From assembly GCF_002095485.1 (NCBI RefSeq), contig NZ_MLFS01000029.1:1-54798 (forward strand): DNA of 54,798 nt, in the 5' to 3' direction. A program made the translations under genes and the position numbers. The notes under the pieces are model-generated. The model did no database searches. It saw only the letters and a program-made list of their open reading frames with translations, and was not told the origin of the DNA. Every line of letters begins with the position of its first letter. The first letter of the stretch is position 1. This document shows positions 29,777-39,007 of this stretch, piece by piece. The DNA comes from Pantoea wallisii. GTDB lineage: Bacteria; Pseudomonadota; Gammaproteobacteria; Enterobacterales; Enterobacteriaceae.

Positions 29777-31386
29777 AATTGTTCTTCGCCTTCAGTATCT
29801 TCGTCGTAGTCAATATCGTCAGGTTGTTCTGAATCAGAGAGTACATTTAGCGTAAAGCTATAGTCGTCCTGATCCCATTCGCATTTACTTAGAATGGCAC
29901 GAGGAATTTTTACCAATGTCAGGTTAGGAAATTCTGCACCTTCGGTCATAAAGGCTTTGCAGCAGATCAACAATGTGCGTTCAGTTCCAACCTCTTCACT
30001 TATAACTTTGAGTTGTTCATAAGCCAAAGAACCGGTAGTGACGTAGATGTAATCAGTCTCGGTACTGTAGCCATGATTCCAGTATTGAGTCTGACTTGGT
30101 GCATACGTGAAATTCATATGCTTACACATGGCTTCTGTCAGCATTTCAGCGTTATATTCTTTGTTGATTACCCAATTGCCCCAATGATCCTTTTTCAGTA
30201 GCGAGGGAGCCAGACGCAAATAGTGGAAACCGCCTCCACCCTGCCAGTTTACAGTCTTGGAAATTCCCCCATTATCCTTTCCATCAATCACCTTCTTTAA
30301 ACGAGGGGCAATATGTGTATGACAGTGTTCACCTAATTCCACCATAATCCAACGACGGTTCATTTTGTGAGCTACTGCACCAGTTGTTCCAGTTCCTGCA
30401 AATGAGTCAAGAATAAAATCTCCCTCATTACTTGCAATTGTAATTATTTTCTGCAAAAGCTTCTCTGGTTTTGGTGTAATGAATACTCCTCCATCATCGG
30501 AAAAAAGAGCCTTTATTTCATTTTTTGCTTCTGCATTTTGACCGGCATCTTCATGTCCCCAAATTGTACCAGGCACAATCCCTTGTTTGACTTCTGTCAA
30601 AAAAGTTTTCTTTCTAGGAGTATTCTTACCATCTTTCCCCCACCAGATTTTATTATCAGCATTTAGAGCATCGAAATTTTCTTTTGACACTGACCAGTAT
30701 CTACCTGGTGGAGGCGTGAATGTATTGCCAGAAGGGCTAATTACTTCATATGTTCCTTTGCTGTAATAATTGCGAGCGTGCATGGCACTATCTATCCAAG
30801 AACCTCTTGGATCATTATCGGGGTTTTTAAAGTTGCTATTTTGTTTTTCAGTTCTAGGTAATTGATTCATAGTGAATTTATTTATGTCTTTTGAGTAGAC
30901 AAGAATAAAGTCATGCATTGTTGAAAAATGTTTTGCTGTGTTTTTTAATGTGTAAATTTTTTCCCAGCAAATAGTCGTGATGAAATTCCCTCTTCCAAAA
31001 ACCTCATCCATTAATACTTTCAAATATGCCATTTCATTATCGTCAATGGATATCCATATAGAACCAGACTCATGAAGTAATCGTTGAAGCGATTCTAAAC
31101 GGTCTCTCATAAGTGATAACCAAAGAGAATGCTCTACTCCATCATCATAATGACCAAAAGCACTACCTGTATTATAAGGTGGGTCGATAAATATACATTT
31201 TATCTTCCCCGCATACTGCTGCTCCAGAGATTTCAACGCCAGCAGATTATCACCATGAATCAGTAGATTTTCACTATCCGCATCACCATAAGACAAATCT
31301 TTGTCTTCAAGCAGAATACGCGGCTCCAGACGAGGACGTTTATGTTTACCAATCCAGTTGAGTTCTAATTTTTGCTTCGTTGACAT
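29773..31386 (-). CDS. DNA methyltransferase, type III Mod-like (beta class)
   Basis: A 537-residue site-specific methyltransferase. The catalytic motif DPPY is at 68-71 and the SAM-binding motif FAGTG at 329-333, so the order is that of beta-class N6-adenine/N4-cytosine enzymes, as in type III Mod subunits. The segment between them (about residues 140-300, positions roughly 30,480-30,970) is the target-recognition region and is visibly more AT-rich than the two ends, suggesting exchange of specificity. It overlaps res by 4 bp and starts about 9 bp after the restored end of the protease gene. The tail is acidic (EDTEGEEQL). Confidence 0.92.
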   Translation of the reverse strand: MSTKQKLELNWIGKHKRPRLEPRILLEDKDLSYGDADSENLLIHGDNLLALKSLEQQYAGKIKCIFIDPPYNTGSAFGHYDDGVEHSLWLSLMRDRLESLQRLLHESGSIWISIDDNEMAYLKVLMDEVFGRGNFITTICWEKIYTLKNTAKHFSTMHDFILVYSKDINKFTMNQLPRTEKQNSNFKNPDNDPRGSWIDSAMHARNYYSKGTYEVISPSGNTFTPPPGRYWSVSKENFDALNADNKIWWGKDGKNTPRKKTFLTEVKQGIVPGTIWGHEDAGQNAEAKNEIKALFSDDGGVFITPKPEKLLQKIITIASNEGDFILDSFAGTGTTGAVAHKMNRRWIMVELGEHCHTHIAPRLKKVIDGKDNGGISKTVNWQGGGGFHYLRLAPSLLKKDHWGNWVINKEYNAEMLTEAMCKHMNFTYAPSQTQYWNHGYSTETDYIYVTTGSLAYEQLKVISEEVGTERTLLICCKAFMTEGAEFPNLTLVKIPRAILSKCEWDQDDYSFTLNVLSDSEQPDDIDYDEDTEGEEQL

Positions 31387-31395
31387 AATCTATTT

Positions 31396-31530
31396 TTATC
31401 CAATACGTGCTCGGGCGCGTTCCTGTTCACGGATCTGCGCCTGAATTTGTGTATAAAGCTGAGCCTGTTCGTTATCACGATCGGTCGCGGTTACTACCAG
31501 TGCGTAAGGTTCCTGCTCGCTGCTGAAGCT
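31396..31530 (-). other. Out-of-frame C-terminal tail of the subtilisin-like protease
   Basis: If one T is restored near 31525-31528 (GCTTC to GCTTTC on the minus strand), the protease reads on for 44 residues with coding-like sequence, ending in a Gln/Glu/Arg-rich helix (QLYTQIQAQIREQERARARI) and a stop at 31396, only 9 bp before mod. The as-read frame instead stops at 31494. The fit to the tight operon spacing supports the longer form. Confidence 0.7.
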
Positions 31531-33782
31531 TCGCCCCAATCTCTGTCTTGACGGGTTACAACGATAAACCATTTTTCATCTGGGTTACGCTGGCGGAAAG
31601 TCCAAACCGACGATTGCACCGTACCGCGTTCCCGCTGTTGGGCTGATACAACACGGTTAGTTTGAGCATCATCGGAGCGGGTTTCCGTTTCGCTCTGCGT
31701 CTGGTGATTAAAACTAGCCTGCACTTCATCCAGCGAGCGGCCCTTAACCAGCCGGAAACCGATTCGCGTAGCGGTATAATCCAGCCGGGTAGTACGCACG
31801 GCGGGTGAGTATGCCAGCGTGATGCGGATTTCTCGGGTTGCCCGCTGCGATCGTAAAAAAGAAGCCGGGAAGGGCAGTTCAAAAAATTGATGCGCGTTGT
31901 TTTCTATTTGCTCTTCGCATCGCATTACCACTACATTTTCAGAAGAACGGTATAACGCATCTTCATCAATGATGCCGTAGCCCGTCACGTCACGCTCAAT
32001 CTCCCGGTTTCTCGTTGCAGGGGTATTTTTATAGCTTTCTCTCATGGCCTCCGGGAAAGTTTGCGTCATTTCCTGAGAAACAGATGCATGATTGACCAGC
32101 ATCGCCCGCAACATACTGGCAGACATTTCCGGGTATTCGTTTAACAGTCGACCCGCCAGATGTGTGATATACGGTGCAGCAAAGCTAGTGCCGCTGAGTT
32201 CTTTGAAGAGCGTATTACCCTGAAACTGGTGATGGCAGCTTAACACGCCCAGACCACGCATATGTGCCTGCCATTGCCCTTGCCGAACGCTGGAAGCAAC
32301 ATTGCCACCGTGTGCCACAACGTCAGGTTTAAACGCACCTTTTACCGATGGACCATGTCGGGTAAAAGGTGAAGGTTGGTTTTCTGTTGCTGGGCAGAGA
32401 TGTTGAATATCGTCGGGCCTGCGTTGTGCATCCGACGTTGCGTTATGTCTGGCGACGCTGCCCACGGTCAATACGTTCAGCGCCGGAGCCGGATCGATGA
32501 TAATACTGGCTTCATGTAACAGGTAATCAGGATACTCATCCCGCCAGCTATTTTGCGGCACCGGGGGAGCGTCGCTGCCTGAGAAATTTCCCGCAGAGAC
32601 GACAAATAGCACATTGTATTGCCGCGCCAGCGTATCTAACAGATACGCCATTCCGCGAATATGTCTGCCGTCGTAGGGGGCATTAACATTTCCTAGTGAC
32701 AGGTTAAAAATGCGGCAACCGAGATCGGTAAAATACGCGACAGCGGTTGTTAGTGTGCTTTCAATTGCTTCGGCATTGAATTCAGCCTGCTCGTTCAACA
32801 CTTTCCCGTTATACAGCCATAACTGCGGTTGCCAGAAATTGCTTTCATTGCAGGCTTCAACGTCGCCATACAGCGCAATACTCGCTACAGCGGTGCCATG
32901 CCCCTCTTGATCAAACGCATCCTGATCGGGAATGAAGCTGGCGCTTTCGGCAATGGCGGCGCTTAACAGTGGATGATTGGTGTTGATGCCGCTATCGAGA
33001 ATACAGACTCTGGACGCTTTTGCCGCAGGCGAAATCAGATGATCTGGAAGCGTATTGATATCCCGGTTAATCTGCTGATAACTAATGCCGCTGGACGGCG
33101 GCAAGTCAATTAACCTGACGTCCCTGTGTGCTAACAGGTACTCTGCTTGTGCGAGAGAGACATCTACCCGGTAAATCAACAGACTGTCCAGATTGACTTT
33201 ATCTTGTCTGGAAATCCCCTGTTCCTGTAACCATTGCTCAAAACGGGTATACAGATCGATACGTCTGGGGTGGTGTGCTACTTCGACCGGCCAGAGCTCC
33301 ACATCCAGTTTAAAGCGTTCCGTTACAGGAAAACCATAACGCCGAAGAGCCCAGCTTTTGCGATCTTCCGCCGACCAGCCCTCAATACCGTCAAGCGCCT
33401 CCAGGATCTGTTTGTAGGTTAGTTCTGTATTACCTAGACCGAGGGATGACAGATGTTCTGCAAATGTAGCCAGCCCTTGCTCGTCACTAAAGACTACGCA
33501 AACTTGTTTATTTTCCTGACTGACAAACTCTACGCCATGATGTATCAATGCCGAAAAATTCATCGTGCCGCTGTAGTTCAGTTTGAGTATATATCGACCA
33601 TCATCGGCGCTGCCTGGTACCTGCGTCAGCATCGGGCGCAGAGTCTGGAGCTGGTTCAATAACATTTGCCCATGCTGACGTAAATCGCCTCTGCGAATAC
33701 GAGGCATATTGACTCTGCGGGTCCGTCGGTCGTTCTGAAGAGGGGCTTTGAAAATATTTAGATGCTGATAATTCGCCGTCAT
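31494..33782 (-). CDS. Cytoplasmic subtilisin-like serine protease (S8), defence operon
   Basis: As read, 762 residues; 795 if a missing base near 31526 is restored. The S8 catalytic triad is complete: D263 (CILDSG), H295 (EGHGTAVA) and S533 (GTSFAAPY), with oxyanion N399 (SAGNF). There is no signal peptide or pro-region of the secreted type, so it should act in the cytoplasm. A 250-residue N-terminal domain precedes the protease fold. The ATG is 9 bp after the AAA+ gene, with AAGGGA upstream. AAA+/subtilisin gene pairs have been proposed as immune modules from comparative genomics; the AAA+ protein would present or gate substrates. Confidence 0.92.
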   Translation of the reverse strand: MTANYQHLNIFKAPLQNDRRTRRVNMPRIRRGDLRQHGQMLLNQLQTLRPMLTQVPGSADDGRYILKLNYSGTMNFSALIHHGVEFVSQENKQVCVVFSDEQGLATFAEHLSSLGLGNTELTYKQILEALDGIEGWSAEDRKSWALRRYGFPVTERFKLDVELWPVEVAHHPRRIDLYTRFEQWLQEQGISRQDKVNLDSLLIYRVDVSLAQAEYLLAHRDVRLIDLPPSSGISYQQINRDINTLPDHLISPAAKASRVCILDSGINTNHPLLSAAIAESASFIPDQDAFDQEGHGTAVASIALYGDVEACNESNFWQPQLWLYNGKVLNEQAEFNAEAIESTLTTAVAYFTDLGCRIFNLSLGNVNAPYDGRHIRGMAYLLDTLARQYNVLFVVSAGNFSGSDAPPVPQNSWRDEYPDYLLHEASIIIDPAPALNVLTVGSVARHNATSDAQRRPDDIQHLCPATENQPSPFTRHGPSVKGAFKPDVVAHGGNVASSVRQGQWQAHMRGLGVLSCHHQFQGNTLFKELSGTSFAAPYITHLAGRLLNEYPEMSASMLRAMLVNHASVSQEMTQTFPEAMRESYKNTPATRNREIERDVTGYGIIDEDALYRSSENVVVMRCEEQIENNAHQFFELPFPASFLRSQRATREIRITLAYSPAVRTTRLDYTATRIGFRLVKGRSLDEVQASFNHQTQSETETRSDDAQTNRVVSAQQRERGTVQSSVWTFRQRNPDEKWFIVVTRQDRDWGEASAASRNLTHW

Positions 33783-33791
33783 GGCAGTCCC

Positions 33792-34772
33792 TTATCGGTG
33801 AGTTCTGGCGTTCTCTCGCTGCATCGCGTTTTTTAAATCTTTCAGCGTCAGGAATTCCTGATGACGCAGGATCATGTGTTTGGTGGCCCGGCGAACAATG
33901 CGTTCGATATCTGCACCACTTTTCCCATGAAGCAAGGATAACAATTCATTATCGTCGAGTTCAAACTGGCGGCGAATGCCGCGTAGCTTTAACGCCAGTA
34001 ACTCGCGTAACTGTGCCTGATCAGGCAAAGGAAATTCAATCACCTCATCAAAACGACGCCAAATGGCGCTGTCCAGAATATGTTCATGGTTAGTGGCCGC
34101 CAGAATCAGACTTTTGCCCTGATAAGCATCCATCATTTGCAGTACAGCATTGACGACCCGGCGTAATTCGCCGTGTTCTCCGCTGTCGCCGCGTTCCTTA
34201 CCTATTGCATCAAATTCATCGAACAAGACCACCAGCGAATGTTGGGCAATAAAATCAAAAATTTTACGCAGGTTGGCGGCTGTTTCACCCAGAAATGAGG
34301 ATACCAGTACATCAAGGCGGACAATTGCCAGCGGCATGTCCAGCTCAAAGGCAATGACCTCTGCCGCTAGCGTCTTACCGCAGCCAGGTGGCCCGAAAAA
34401 TATGATCTTACTGGCTGCTTTCATTCCATAGCTATGCAATACATCGCTACGCCGGTGCTCTTCAAGGAGCTCATCAATCACTGTAGCGCTGGTAGCTGGA
34501 AGGATCATTTCGTCGAGGCTGCGCTGCGGTTGCCGTAGGTCCAACAGTGGCAGCCCCCTTTCTTTGTCTACCGGTGCCGGAGGCAACGTAGGTGAACGCG
34601 AAGCCTGAACAATGTGATCGCCATAAAGAATATGCTCCAGATCGTTAGCCAGAAGATGGTGCTGTTTCTGACGTTCCTCATCAATAATGGCTTCTGAAAC
34701 GCGACGGAACGTAACAGTGTCGCCCGTCGCGCCCGCTTTTATCAGCTGTCTTAATACTTTACCGTTAGCCAT
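33792..34772 (-). CDS. AAA+ ATPase paired with the subtilisin-like protease
   Basis: A 326-residue classic AAA+ protein. Walker A is GPPGCGKT at 127-134, Walker B is LFDEFDAI with DEFD at 185-188, sensor 1 is AATN, and a candidate arginine finger region is IWRRFDEVIEFP. The first 95 residues form a separate small helical domain. The ATG at 34772 has CAGGAG 7 bases upstream and begins MANGKVLRQL; the in-frame start at 34796 is less likely. It lies between the SNF2 helicase (25 bp) and the protease (9 bp), so an ATP-driven unfoldase or remodeller for the protease is the natural reading. Confidence 0.92.
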   Translation of the reverse strand: MANGKVLRQLIKAGATGDTVTFRRVSEAIIDEERQKQHHLLANDLEHILYGDHIVQASRSPTLPPAPVDKERGLPLLDLRQPQRSLDEMILPATSATVIDELLEEHRRSDVLHSYGMKAASKIIFFGPPGCGKTLAAEVIAFELDMPLAIVRLDVLVSSFLGETAANLRKIFDFIAQHSLVVLFDEFDAIGKERGDSGEHGELRRVVNAVLQMMDAYQGKSLILAATNHEHILDSAIWRRFDEVIEFPLPDQAQLRELLALKLRGIRRQFELDDNELLSLLHGKSGADIERIVRRATKHMILRHQEFLTLKDLKNAMQRENARTHR

Positions 34773-34797
34773 TATTGACTCCTGAAACAACAACACT

Positions 34798-37647
34798 TCA
34801 TGCGAAAGGTGAATTCAATGTCCAGCTCACCGCAAATAATTGGCTGGACGTTATCTCTGTCGCCAGCTTTTGTTCAACCTCTTCCAGCAGGCGGTCTTCC
34901 TCCTGCTCAATTTTTTTCTTTTCATCATGATACTGCATCATGATGTTGTCCCGCTCGCGTTCTAGTGCCTTTAGCAAGCGTTTAGCTTCCATCTTCTCCT
35001 TCAGAGAAGGAAGTTGGCGGGCGGTTTTACGCGCTTCTTTAATTTCTGCATCTAGCTGTTTGATGCGTAGGTCCAGCGCGATGCGACGATCTTCTGACCA
35101 GCGTTCAAGTTTTTCTACTTCTTCATTGTAATAAAGTTCGTTATCACGTTCGACCTGCTGGATAAAAGAATTCCGTAAAACCTCACATTGTGCGGTTAAA
35201 GTGGGTAACAAAGGCTGTTCATCGATTGATGTTACCTCTGACAACGGCAAGCGAAGCAGACGGGATGCGGTTTCTTCCGCCACTACCTCACCATTTTCCG
35301 TTACGGCAGCGACAAGTAGCTGCTCTCGTTGTTGTTCTTGATTTCCGATACTGACTTTTGCTAGTAACAACTGCCCTGATTTTTGGCAAAGCAATTTTAC
35401 ATCGGCCAATTGCCCCGCCTTGGGTTGGTAGATGAAATTGAGTCTCTGACAAACCGGCAATGTGGAAAGGTCTTTTCCCTCATGTAGGGCTACATCAATC
35501 AGTTGCTTTCCGTATCCCTGATTAGGTCGGAAAAATTCTGCATCCTTTTCATCCGCAACAGGCCAGCTAACGTCATAATACTTTCCCGAGGAGCGAAAAC
35601 CAGTTTCAGAGTGCTGGAAATCGCTATTGTCACTTAGAAACATTTCCGCTAGCAGCAGCAGATTTTCCTGATAATCGTTTAACTGTGCGAGGGTCGTTGT
35701 ACGTCGAATTTTTAGGTTTCGGACGACATCTACATCGAAATGTTCGAATAAGGAACGCCGGGTTTCATTCTCCCGGTTTTCCAGCTGGTCTTTGAGTTCA
35801 TCCTGGAGCTGATTAAACTCCTGTTCTATTTGCTCGTCGGAGCGGCAGTGCTGGTAAATCTCATGGATACGCCGTTCAATATCAACGCCCGATTCTATCG
35901 ATCCCAGGATATCATCGGATGCACCAAACACGCCTTCAAAAAGCTGGAACTTCTGGCTCAATAGTTCAAACACACGCTGATCGGCCCGGTTGCCTTTATT
36001 AATAAAATTAACCACCACAACATCATGTTTTTGTCCGTAACGGTGAACACGTCCGATACGTTGCTCAACCCGCTGCGGGTTCCAAGGTAAGTCATAATTG
36101 ATTAACAGAGAGCAGAACTGAAGGTTGATACCTTCTGCACCGGCCTCGGTACAAATCATCAGAGTACCTTCATCCCTAAATTTTTCGACCAGTGCCGCTT
36201 TCATATCCGCCGTGCGAGAGCCGGAAACTCGGCCAGAGTTCTGATGCTTCTCCAACCAGTCACTATAAATCTTTCTAGACGCCGCATCGCTGTTACTGCC
36301 GTTGAGCAATACAACTTCGCCTTCATACCCATTGTCTGAAAGCAGTTGCGCTAGCCAGGTTTGGGTGCGCACGGACTCGGTAAAAATGACCGCTTTACGC
36401 AATCCACCCAGTTCTACTGTAAATTCGAAAGCCCTACTAAGAACGCTTAACAATGCCTCCGCCTTGGCGTTTTTAGTTATAGATGCCGCTAAGGTTTTAT
36501 AACTTTTTAACTGATCGATTTCTGCCTGTAGTGCCCGAGGATCGATCGTATCTTCATCCTCGATACCTTCTTCATCACTGTAATCATCATAGTTTTCATA
36601 ATCAGTCAGGGCATCTAAAACTGGCATTTTATTTTCTAAACGGTGAATCATCGTCTCCAGCGTTCCCTGAATCGCCGTAGACGATGAGGCCAGAATTTTA
36701 CGAATGACTAATGTCACCAGATGACGAGCACCGCTTTTGATTGCCAATAGATCGTCTTGCTGCAAATATGAGGAAACCTGTTTATAGAGAGCTTCTTCAT
36801 CTTCCGTCGGGCGAAAATCTTCGGTTATTGAATGACGGCGGGTAAAACTGATCCCACCTTCCTGCTGAACCTGTCGGCGAAGCGTGCGGTTACAGATCTT
36901 ATTCAGACGTACCCTTAGTAACGCCAATTCTGCATCGTCAATATTCTGCCGAGAATAACGGGCCTTAAACGAGGCCAAATCACCGAAGAAATGAGGGTCA
37001 ATAACGGAAACCAGACCATAAAGCTCAAGGATGCTGTTTTGAAGCGGCGTAGCGGAAAGCAGAATTTTTTTCCTGCCAGATAATGCATTACTGATTTTTT
37101 TGGCTGTTTTAGCGCCATCGCTCTTGTAGATATTTCGCAGTTTATGGGCTTCATCCATGACGACCAGATCCCATGGAATACGAGCCAGTTCATGTTCTTT
37201 ACGAGAAGCGAATTCGTATGAACAAATACATATCGCAGCCTCCCCAGTCGCGTTTTCAATGTCAAATGGATTACCACATCCCTCTTTGATCATTTGATTG
37301 AAGCTCTTTGCTTCGATAATGCGCGAAGGTAATGAAAATTTCTCTTCAAGTTCCTGACTCCACTGCTTACGCAGCGTTGCCGGAGCAATAAGTAATAATT
37401 TCCGGCGTCGTTCTGCCCACTTTTGCGCCAAAATCAGGCTGGCCTCAATGGTTTTCCCTAGTCCCACTTCATCTGCGAGGATAACGCCATTCGACAAAGG
37501 AGATGCCAGTGCGAACATTGCGGCTTCTACCTGATGGGGATTCATATCAACTCGCGCGCTGGCGATGGTCTGTGTAAGTGAATCCTCGGCTTTGCCGCTT
37601 AACGTTAACCAGTGCGCCAGATAACTACGCTGTTGATCTGAATACAT
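34798..37647 (-). CDS. SNF2/RapA-like helicase, first gene of the defence operon
   Basis: A 949-residue SWI2/SNF2 family ATPase. The motif I region DEVGLGKT is at 59-66, motif II DEAH at 165-168, motif III SATPLQNS follows, and the C-terminal helicase lobe has AEGINLQFC and QRIGRVHRYGQKHDVVVVNF. A long charged coiled coil (about residues 820-925) precedes the end. The overall plan resembles HepA/RapA-type helicases found in restriction and DISARM-like loci. AAGGA sits 7 bases before the ATG. No gene lies upstream for about 750 bp, so the operon promoter must be there, though none is obvious. Confidence 0.92.
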   Translation of the reverse strand: MYSDQQRSYLAHWLTLSGKAEDSLTQTIASARVDMNPHQVEAAMFALASPLSNGVILADEVGLGKTIEASLILAQKWAERRRKLLLIAPATLRKQWSQELEEKFSLPSRIIEAKSFNQMIKEGCGNPFDIENATGEAAICICSYEFASRKEHELARIPWDLVVMDEAHKLRNIYKSDGAKTAKKISNALSGRKKILLSATPLQNSILELYGLVSVIDPHFFGDLASFKARYSRQNIDDAELALLRVRLNKICNRTLRRQVQQEGGISFTRRHSITEDFRPTEDEEALYKQVSSYLQQDDLLAIKSGARHLVTLVIRKILASSSTAIQGTLETMIHRLENKMPVLDALTDYENYDDYSDEEGIEDEDTIDPRALQAEIDQLKSYKTLAASITKNAKAEALLSVLSRAFEFTVELGGLRKAVIFTESVRTQTWLAQLLSDNGYEGEVVLLNGSNSDAASRKIYSDWLEKHQNSGRVSGSRTADMKAALVEKFRDEGTLMICTEAGAEGINLQFCSLLINYDLPWNPQRVEQRIGRVHRYGQKHDVVVVNFINKGNRADQRVFELLSQKFQLFEGVFGASDDILGSIESGVDIERRIHEIYQHCRSDEQIEQEFNQLQDELKDQLENRENETRRSLFEHFDVDVVRNLKIRRTTTLAQLNDYQENLLLLAEMFLSDNSDFQHSETGFRSSGKYYDVSWPVADEKDAEFFRPNQGYGKQLIDVALHEGKDLSTLPVCQRLNFIYQPKAGQLADVKLLCQKSGQLLLAKVSIGNQEQQREQLLVAAVTENGEVVAEETASRLLRLPLSEVTSIDEQPLLPTLTAQCEVLRNSFIQQVERDNELYYNEEVEKLERWSEDRRIALDLRIKQLDAEIKEARKTARQLPSLKEKMEAKRLLKALERERDNIMMQYHDEKKKIEQEEDRLLEEVEQKLATEITSSQLFAVSWTLNSPFA

Positions 37648-38395
37648 TTCTTATCCTTAATGTCGGAGTGCGGAGAAGCGCTTATGCGTCAGCATTTTAC
37701 GGTAGGGTACAAGGTATTGTCTTCACATACCGATACATTCTGCGGATTTCTGGCAGGAATTTGATTCGTTTGGTACCAAGTTGCAGCACAATTTCGATTT
37801 CTATTTATGACCAGCTTCTGGTTGATAAATGCGCCGGTGTAACTAATGCTGCTTTGCCAGAGAAGATAAGTATCAACGGTACGATAAGTCGATGGTGTAC
37901 CGTGGTGAAGGCTCCGTAGGCGAAATTCAAACGATTTATACCAGTCTGGACCATCGGCAGCTGTAACAATGAGCTGTATTTGTTCAGGCCTTATCAGGCA
38001 GCAATCGGTTATTTATACGGGTAGCTGTCATTACTGCATTTCCTCATGCGTTTAGCCACTCAAGAGAAATCTCACCATGGATCATCTGCAGCAACGCAAT
38101 CACTGCACGGATATATATTGGTTTATAACTATTTTCAGAACTAAATCATTTTCGTGAGCAGTAGATAATGTCTTTCTGACAATGCGTAACGCGACAGGTT
38201 GTGTCGTTTTTTTAATGATGCCTCCGCATTATAGTCAAATAATTATCCTGCATTTCATGGCGTTAGATGGCGGTAGTCATCCCAACCATTTTTTCAATCC
38301 ACCTCCCTTTGGTACGACATAACGTGTCGAACCAGTACGTCATAATCTCCCATATCAATATCAGGTTATTTTGGGAGTTCAGGACTGTTCTCATC
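37648..38395. other. Long intergenic region between the defence operon and the WYL regulator
   Basis: No convincing gene is seen in these 748 bp, although short open frames around 37,700-37,920 could be remains of one. It must contain the promoters of both divergent units. The inverted repeat CGACA-TAACG-TGTCG at 38315-38329, and a nearby related string ACGTCATAA near 38337, are a possible operator for the WYL protein. Confidence 0.4.
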
Positions 38396-39007
38396 ATGAA
38401 AGCACAACATGATCATTATGACCGTCTTTCTGTAAGGCTATCGGTCATTATCAGCCGGTTACTGGCTGGCCAATCCTTGGAGCTGAAAGCGCTGGCTAAT
38501 GAGTTTGGTGTCTCAGAGCGCACTCTACAGCGGGATTTTCAGCAGCGTCTAATCCATCTGGATCTTGAACATTCCAATGGGTGCTACCGACTTATCCGGC
38601 GAACGGGTCGAGAGCATTTACCCAATACCTTTGCGTTTATCCTCAACTCTGGTATTTCGGGGATCATTCCGGCTCAGAACCGCAGACTAATCCGGCTGAT
38701 TACCAGCAGCTCTGGTGGCTCTCCATGTCTTATCGGGCATGGAGGGCTGCCATCGCCAATCACGCAGACCACCTGTTTTCTGGAACTGGCCGAAGCTATC
38801 CGTGACTTCCGGGCTGTCACGCTATTAGTCAATGGTAAAAGTTACGAAGGAGTGGCTCCTCGCCGCCTGATCTTCCAGTCCAGAAACTGGTTTCTTGTGG
38901 CTACTCGAGCGAGAAAGCTACAGGTGTTTCGGATGGAAGACGTTATCCGCAATATTGACAGCTGTATCTGGCGCGATTTGATGCTGAAGTCCGGCATGAT
39001 GGCTTGA
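38396..39007 (+). CDS. WYL-type transcriptional regulator (YfjR-like), C-terminus lost
   Basis: 203 residues as read. The N-terminal helix-turn-helix (LKALANEFGVSERTLQRDFQ, residues about 35-55) and the first part of the WYL ligand-binding domain (LLVNGKSYEGVAPRRLIF, WFLVATRARKLQVFRMEDV) match the YfjR-type regulators of E. coli CP4 elements. After EDVI the sequence stops resembling WYL and instead matches the middle of DUF4942 proteins (WRDLMLKSGMM), so a deletion has joined two genes. The ATG at 38396 begins the homology. WYL proteins commonly regulate defence islands; its state here makes activity doubtful. Confidence 0.75.
   Translation: MKAQHDHYDRLSVRLSVIISRLLAGQSLELKALANEFGVSERTLQRDFQQRLIHLDLEHSNGCYRLIRRTGREHLPNTFAFILNSGISGIIPAQNRRLIRLITSSSGGSPCLIGHGGLPSPITQTTCFLELAEAIRDFRAVTLLVNGKSYEGVAPRRLIFQSRNWFLVATRARKLQVFRMEDVIRNIDSCIWRDLMLKSGMMA

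Noticed and set aside
26906..31386. Phase-variable mod through simple repeats, as in some type III systems
   Set aside because: No tandem short repeats or long homopolymers were seen in the first part of mod or near its start.
26906..37647. Assignment of the operon to BREX or DISARM
   Set aside because: No PglZ-type phosphatase, BrxC-like ATPase, DUF1998 (DrmB) or DrmA/DrmC-like gene is present; only the SNF2 helicase and methyltransferase are shared features.
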